A DNA stretch of 8,458 bases from Patescibacteria group bacterium (GTDB lineage Bacteria; Patescibacteriota; Minisyncoccia; Phycocordibacterales; UBA12088), in assembly GCA_015491145.1 (NCBI GenBank), contig WFWM01000051.1:1-8458 (forward strand). The letters are read 5' to 3'. Within the stretch, counting starts at the first letter, position 1. Each line of letters begins with the position of its first letter. Below, piece after piece: positions 5,129-8,458 of the stretch. A program made the position numbers and the translations under genes. Below the pieces are notes generated by a model. It searched no databases and was not told where the DNA came from. It worked only from the letters and a program-made list of their open reading frames with translations.

Positions 5129-6366
5129 AGCACGAACTCGCCGTCTCGATAGATGAGTTTCTCTCCACCATCGCTGAGTATCGCTACAACGCGGCGGCGG
5201 GAGGTGGAGATAATGTCGGTGTGGACGGCAGAATCGTTGTAGCCGAGCTGCTCCCACTCCTCCTCGGAAACCTCGGCCGGGTTGCCGTCGAAGGCGTCGC
5301 GGTAAGCCTTGCCGAGGGCAATGTGGGTGTTGCCCCAGCGGCCTCCCATATTCTCGTCGTAGAGCGTGTTTGCCATAAAGGTGGTGATGCGGGAGAGTCG
5401 CCGATCGGTGAGGGAGAACTCTCCCACCTTGTTGGCATTCTTCACCTTGAGCATCGCTTTGAGGTGGGGTTCGTTCCGCTGAGCCTTTGCCTTCACCACG
5501 CGACCCTTAGAAAACCACAGCTCGATACCCTCAATCTTCACCCCCTGCCGATACAGCGGCTGGTTGAAGCGAATCCAACCCTCTGTGCCGCGCCAGTCGG
5601 GGGAGGTGAATACTTCAAAAGAGGGAATGTTGCGGCCGGATCCGCCGAGCCAGAGGCGCCGCTTGCCGGGCGTGATGGTGAGGTTGACGTCCGGCCCCTC
5701 GACCCGCAGGGAGGCGATGCGTGGCGTGAGGCGGTTGAGCGCCCGCTGCACGCGTTCAATCTCCCGCTGTACCCGCCGCCACTCCTTCATGGGGTCTTCC
5801 TTGTCGAGGAAGCAGGCGCGGATGATCTGCTGCCAGTACTTCCGGAGGGAAATGCCGGCTTCCCGCGCCATTCCTTCCGTGCCGTAGAGTGCGAGCGTCC
5901 AAGAGAGGTCGCCGCGGAGTTCTTTCTCCGTGCGCCAGTCCATAAACGGCTTGCGTGCCGCCTGCGCGCGCATAATCTTCTTCGCATCGATCCCCTCCAG
6001 TTCGCGCGGATCATCCTCGCCGAGGAGGTAAATGTAGTGGGTAATTTCGTCAACGAGCCCGCGGTAGTAGTGGGAGGGGAACCAGTCGAGCTGGTGCGGC
6101 TTGGCAAGTTCGAAGAAATCGCGGCTAAACTGCCAGCGGTCCCAACTCTCCGGCATAAAGTTCGCGATCACATGGCCGCCTGCCTTGAGCACCTCCCGTC
6201 GCACGGCAAGGAAAAGCGGCTTCGTCGCTTCCGCACCAATGAGGTAGACGACATCACCCTTGCGGATGCCCTTGCCGCCCCACAGCGCAAAACGCACAAT
6301 TACCCGCGCGTAGCGCTCGAGGACGGTGCGGGAGGGGGTGTAGGAGGTAGTGAGGTGAGCTCCCAT
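5125..6366 (-). CDS. M29-family aminopeptidase (AmpS/PepS-like)
   Basis: The 413-aa protein is a peptidase family M29 metallo-aminopeptidase, which removes N-terminal residues from peptides using two metal ions. The length is typical for the family. The expected ligands are visible in order: E251 in GRNIPSFEVFTSP, E316 in ANKVGEFSL, H348 in the segment ending GNTHIALGKAY, and H382 with D384 in SAVHTDIIS. Y355 matches the conserved catalytic tyrosine. The N-terminal half (about 15-230) is the family's alpha/beta domain, starting with a helix and the GDVVYLIG strand. There is no signal peptide, so it is probably cytosolic and acts in peptide turnover. The insert RWG between MGG and NTHIALG is longer than I expect for classical members. 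The start has no Shine-Dalgarno, and the best promoter lies 31 nt upstream. A long plus-strand frame opposite it is an artefact of GC-rich codon use. Confidence 0.93.
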   Translation of the reverse strand: MGAHLTTSYTPSRTVLERYARVIVRFALWGGKGIRKGDVVYLIGAEATKPLFLAVRREVLKAGGHVIANFMPESWDRWQFSRDFFELAKPHQLDWFPSHYYRGLVDEITHYIYLLGEDDPRELEGIDAKKIMRAQAARKPFMDWRTEKELRGDLSWTLALYGTEGMAREAGISLRKYWQQIIRACFLDKEDPMKEWRRVQREIERVQRALNRLTPRIASLRVEGPDVNLTITPGKRRLWLGGSGRNIPSFEVFTSPDWRGTEGWIRFNQPLYRQGVKIEGIELWFSKGRVVKAKAQRNEPHLKAMLKVKNANKVGEFSLTDRRLSRITTFMANTLYDENMGGRWGNTHIALGKAYRDAFDGNPAEVSEEEWEQLGYNDSAVHTDIISTSRRRVVAILSDGGEKLIYRDGEFVL

Positions 6367-6397
6367 AGGTCTTGCGTGAGGATCGTTGGACGAGGGG

Positions 6398-6406
6398 ATC
6401 GTAGCA
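6398..6406 (-). promoter_or_regulatory. Extended -10 promoter of the M29 aminopeptidase
   Basis: The minus strand reads TGC-TACGAT, ending 31 nt before the ATG at 6366. The implied 5' leader is about 24 nt, longer than for the other genes here, yet it holds no obvious Shine-Dalgarno. Confidence 0.45.
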
Positions 6407-6434
6407 CGGAATAGACCTTCTCGCAGGCGAACGG

Positions 6435-6818
6435 CTAGCGGATCGGCTTGGAGCGAAAATGGCGGGCGAGGCGGCGGAGCTCCTCAGCAGAACGGGGAAC
6501 GGACCGCTCCCAAAGCGCTGCGGCGGTCCCTTCGAACGCCTCACCGAAGAGGCGCACAACTTCTTCAGTAGGGCGCTGCGCCGCCTCTTGTGCGAGAGAT
6601 TCTAATACGTCTGCGAGCTCATCGGGTGCTATGTGGTAGATGGAAAAGACTACCCGCCCTCCCTGCTCAGAACGCACAATTGCGCCGGTACAGGCGCCCG
6701 GGCGGATCGGCACACTCACCAATTGATCAGGCTGCAAGCAGCATCCCGTGCCCATGGCGACCACTCGTCGTGAACAGTGAGGGGTAAAAGGTTCTTTTTG
6801 CGTAGGAAAGGATTCCAT
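6435..6818 (-). CDS. Hypothetical protein, 127 aa, with a Cys-Thr...His arrangement
   Basis: I do not recognise the family with confidence. Residues 1-20 are polar. The core is a strand (QLVSVPIRP, 32-40), a GACTGAIVRS turn and strand with C43, a beta hairpin (GRVVFSIYH, 54-62) ending in H62, and then helices at about 66-81, 83-96 and 108-121. A cysteine before a strand followed about 19 residues later by a histidine at the end of a second strand recalls the Cys-His glutamine deamidase fold (CheD / CNF1 type), but the likeness is by eye and may be coincidence. Two more cysteines lie at 26-27 (GTGCC). There is no signal peptide or membrane helix. The start is supported by an extended -10 element 6 nt upstream. 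The gene is read toward the aminopeptidase, 68 bp away, and is divergent from the large unknown gene. Confidence 0.68.
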   Translation of the reverse strand: MESFPTQKEPFTPHCSRRVVAMGTGCCLQPDQLVSVPIRPGACTGAIVRSEQGGRVVFSIYHIAPDELADVLESLAQEAAQRPTEEVVRLFGEAFEGTAAALWERSVPRSAEELRRLARHFRSKPIR

Positions 6819-6824
6819 AGCGAA

Positions 6825-6833
6825 ATGATAGCA
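6825..6833 (-). promoter_or_regulatory. Extended -10 promoter of the 127-aa gene
   Basis: The minus strand reads TGC-TATCAT, ending 6 nt before the ATG at 6818, so transcription would begin at the start codon itself. This is one of the three best matches in the window. Confidence 0.6.
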
Positions 6834-6880
6834 TAGCCGCAGGAGTTGAGGACTGGTGTAGTGTGTGGTTGGATAGCGAG

Positions 6881-6895
6881 TAAGAATTAAAAATA
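6881..6895 (+). promoter_or_regulatory. AT-rich upstream box of the large unknown gene
   Basis: An AT-rich run (TAAGAATTAAAAATA) directly precedes the ATG at 6896 in otherwise GC-rich DNA. It could hold a -10 (TAAGAA ends 9 nt before the ATG), but it lacks the TGn-TAnnnT form of the other promoters. A TGG-TGTAGT further up (6854-6862) is an alternative. No Shine-Dalgarno is seen. Confidence 0.3.
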
Positions 6896-8458
6896 ATGCG
6901 TATGTCGGCTGGACCAGAAGTTCCCCCCGCCTCTGAAGGTAGGGTCGAGGAAAAGAAAGTCTCTCTCAAGACGGCAGAAGGCACTCCTGTCACACTTGAT
7001 CAACTACGAGCAAGGGTGAGCGAGTTGGGGGGAGGAACGGAAGGGCAACTCTTTGCACCCATTGAAGGAGGAGGGTTTTGCTTTACCGCCTCTTTTCCCG
7101 GCGACCGAAAGTTTCTTGTCACCGCTCCTGCACGATCGTGGCGCCGCTCCGCTCGGAGCGGGATGGAGGAGGGGGTTGTGTACCTAGAAGAGGTTGCTTT
7201 CGTTCCTCTTTTTCCTACAGAAAAAATCCCTCTCCCAAAGCAAGTGGCTGTTGTTGAGCAGCACCTTCAAGAAGCGCTCCAACACGGGCTTCGACAGGGG
7301 TTCGAAATAGAGTTCCTCCTTTATCCGCTTCTGCTCCACGAGGCCCAGAGGAGAGAACAGCGCTCAGCAGGGGCGCTCTCGAAAGACCGATTACAGCGCT
7401 TGCTGCGTTCTCTCATTGACGCGGTTCTCCCTTCCTATGCGCAGGAGCTCCTCCTCAATATGCGGGAGATAGCAAGTGCGCCAAAGCAGGGGTTCCTCGC
7501 AATGAGGGATCTGTTCATAGATACCCTCAAAGAGCGAGTCTTTCAAGAAGCTCTGCGCGACGAGCGCCTTTTGGTGCTGCTGCGGAGCATGCCGCCGTAC
7601 GCTCCTGACACACTCGCGCAAGTGGCTCGACCTTGGCGCTTGGAAGATGTGTCTGAAGCGGAAAGCAAACAGAGGGCTTTTGCTGAGTATGTGCAGGTTA
7701 TTGCGACAGAGATGCAAAAGCGCTTCATGAACGCATTTGAGTCGGTGGTGCGTTCCTCCCCGACATTCCAGTCTCTCCGACATATCGTGGACCAGATGGA
7801 AGAAGTGGCGCAACGACTTGGTTACCAAGACGCTTGGGAATGGATTCGGAAGAAGGGGCTCGAGGCATGGCAGGTTCTTTCACAACACCATTCCATTAGT
7901 GTGCCGCAGGATCCCCGAAGCTTTTTGATTCCGGAAGTCCCCCTCCAGAATACTCTCAACCTACTCAATCGGTTTTCCCATCTCATTGAGCTACTGGGAG
8001 CGAGCGGGGGATTCGCTTACGGAACGACGCTACGATTACCGATTCGAATTGATAAGGATGGCAACCTTCACATTGCGTCGCAACAAGAAGAGGGGGTTGT
8101 GTGGGTGCCAATACTCGATGCTCGGTTTCTGTGGCGCATGATTGCCCTGACGAGCGCCCCTCCCAGCATCATTCCCCCAGACCGCTCTCTCGCTGAAATA
8201 GCCCTCCGACACCACTTTGTGGAGGGAGCCACTTCTACCTTTGATCGAGGGGCGGGAGATATCACCGTGCGATTGTCGACGCCGACGTACGATTTCCGTG
8301 TTGATCTCCCACCTCTCCACTCAGCGTTTCGTACGCGCGTGGCGCTTCCAGCGCCTCTCGTCTTTGCTCTGCTTGAGGCTGAACGGGCTGGAAAAGTAGA
8401 AGAGGCAAAGATTGCTCAGCTACGAGAGAACCTTTTGACGGCTCGCATAGAATACACC
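6896..8458 (+). CDS. Large hypothetical protein, 5' part (at least 521 aa, cut by window end)
   Basis: Translating from the ATG at 6896 gives 521 codons with no stop to the last base, so the gene continues past the window. I do not recognise it. Residues 1-45 are polar and charged. A small beta-rich segment follows (about 50-110, including GQLFAPIEGGGFCFTASFPGD). Residues about 112-335 are mainly amphipathic helices rich in Leu, Glu, Arg and Gln. Residues 370-480 alternate strands and loops (LPIRIDKDGNLHI at 380-392, VVWVPILDARFLWRMI at 401-416, GDITVRLSTPTYDFRVDLPP at 454-473), and a helix closes the visible part. No signal peptide or membrane segment is seen. A second in-frame ATG at 6902 could be the start. 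The gene appears slightly less GC-rich than those to its left. It is divergent from the 127-aa gene, with 77 bp between them. Confidence 0.8.
   Translation, partial: MRMSAGPEVPPASEGRVEEKKVSLKTAEGTPVTLDQLRARVSELGGGTEGQLFAPIEGGGFCFTASFPGDRKFLVTAPARSWRRSARSGMEEGVVYLEEVAFVPLFPTEKIPLPKQVAVVEQHLQEALQHGLRQGFEIEFLLYPLLLHEAQRREQRSAGALSKDRLQRLLRSLIDAVLPSYAQELLLNMREIASAPKQGFLAMRDLFIDTLKERVFQEALRDERLLVLLRSMPPYAPDTLAQVARPWRLEDVSEAESKQRAFAEYVQVIATEMQKRFMNAFESVVRSSPTFQSLRHIVDQMEEVAQRLGYQDAWEWIRKKGLEAWQVLSQHHSISVPQDPRSFLIPEVPLQNTLNLLNRFSHLIELLGASGGFAYGTTLRLPIRIDKDGNLHIASQQEEGVVWVPILDARFLWRMIALTSAPPSIIPPDRSLAEIALRHHFVEGATSTFDRGAGDITVRLSTPTYDFRVDLPPLHSAFRTRVALPAPLVFALLEAERAGKVEEAKIAQLRENLLTARIEYT
7144..7161 (+). 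repeat. Perfect 8-bp palindrome inside the large unknown gene
   Basis: CCGCTCCG and CGGAGCGG are perfect inverted arms with 2 bp between them; as RNA this would be a very stable 7-bp hairpin with a 4-nt loop. It encodes an Arg/Ser stretch (about residues 83-88) and lies just before an in-frame ATG at 7163. Confidence 0.4.

Noticed and set aside
5221..6414. 397-codon plus-strand frame opposite the aminopeptidase gene
   Set aside because: It is fully antisense to a clear M29 gene with all metal ligands. Such long antisense frames are common in GC-rich DNA, and it has no recognisable domain.
7391..7828. 145-codon minus-strand frame
   Set aside because: It lies antisense inside the large open gene that runs from 6896 to the window end, and it is rich in His, Arg and Cys, as shadow frames are.
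1..8458. CRISPR array, tRNA, rRNA, insertion sequence or defence system
   Set aside because: No regularly spaced repeats, cloverleaf-like sequence, transposase motifs or terminal repeats were seen, and none of the recognised proteins is a known defence component.

Overview
The window is a gene-dense, GC-rich bacterial stretch. It holds ten protein genes on both strands, almost no intergenic space, and no RNA gene, insertion sequence or CRISPR array that I could see. Stops are ordinary: TGA ends at least three of the genes, so UGA is not recoded. The proteins are short, and about half resemble no family I recognise. I cannot name the organism. Compact layout, many orphan genes and a leaderless promoter style would fit a lineage with few cultured relatives, for example a GC-rich candidate phylum, but that is only a guess.

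Layout, left to right. A PAP2-family membrane phosphatase (+, 7-738) converges on a two-gene minus-strand unit: a 181-aa unknown protein (1291-1836) followed by a glycerophosphodiester phosphodiesterase (GDPD, 540-1262). The PAP2 and GDPD reading frames overlap tail to tail by 199 bp. A 175-aa unknown gene (-, 1922-2449) is divergent from an alpha/beta hydrolase (+, 2501-3280). On the plus strand follow a divergent SAM-hydroxide adenosyltransferase-like protein (3301-4128) and a 326-aa helical unknown (4148-5128). The latter meets an M29-family aminopeptidase (-, 5125-6366) with a 4-bp overlap of the stops. Upstream of the aminopeptidase is a 127-aa unknown (-, 6435-6818). Divergent from that is a large unknown gene (+, 6896 to the window end), open for at least 521 codons and cut by the window edge.

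The most striking feature is regulatory. Six of the eight genes with a visible upstream region and no tightly coupled upstream neighbour have an extended -10 motif (TGn plus a TA-n-n-n-T-like hexamer) ending only 6 to 11 nt before the ATG. Transcription from these sites would start at or beside the start codon, giving leaderless mRNAs. The one gene that clearly sits inside an operon (GDPD) instead has a good Shine-Dalgarno sequence. This pattern supports most of the start codons chosen here.

Functionally, PAP2 phosphatase and GDPD both act on phospholipid-derived phosphate esters, and the hydrolase and aminopeptidase are general catabolic or housekeeping enzymes. I see no single pathway that unites the window, and no convincing defence or mobile system.
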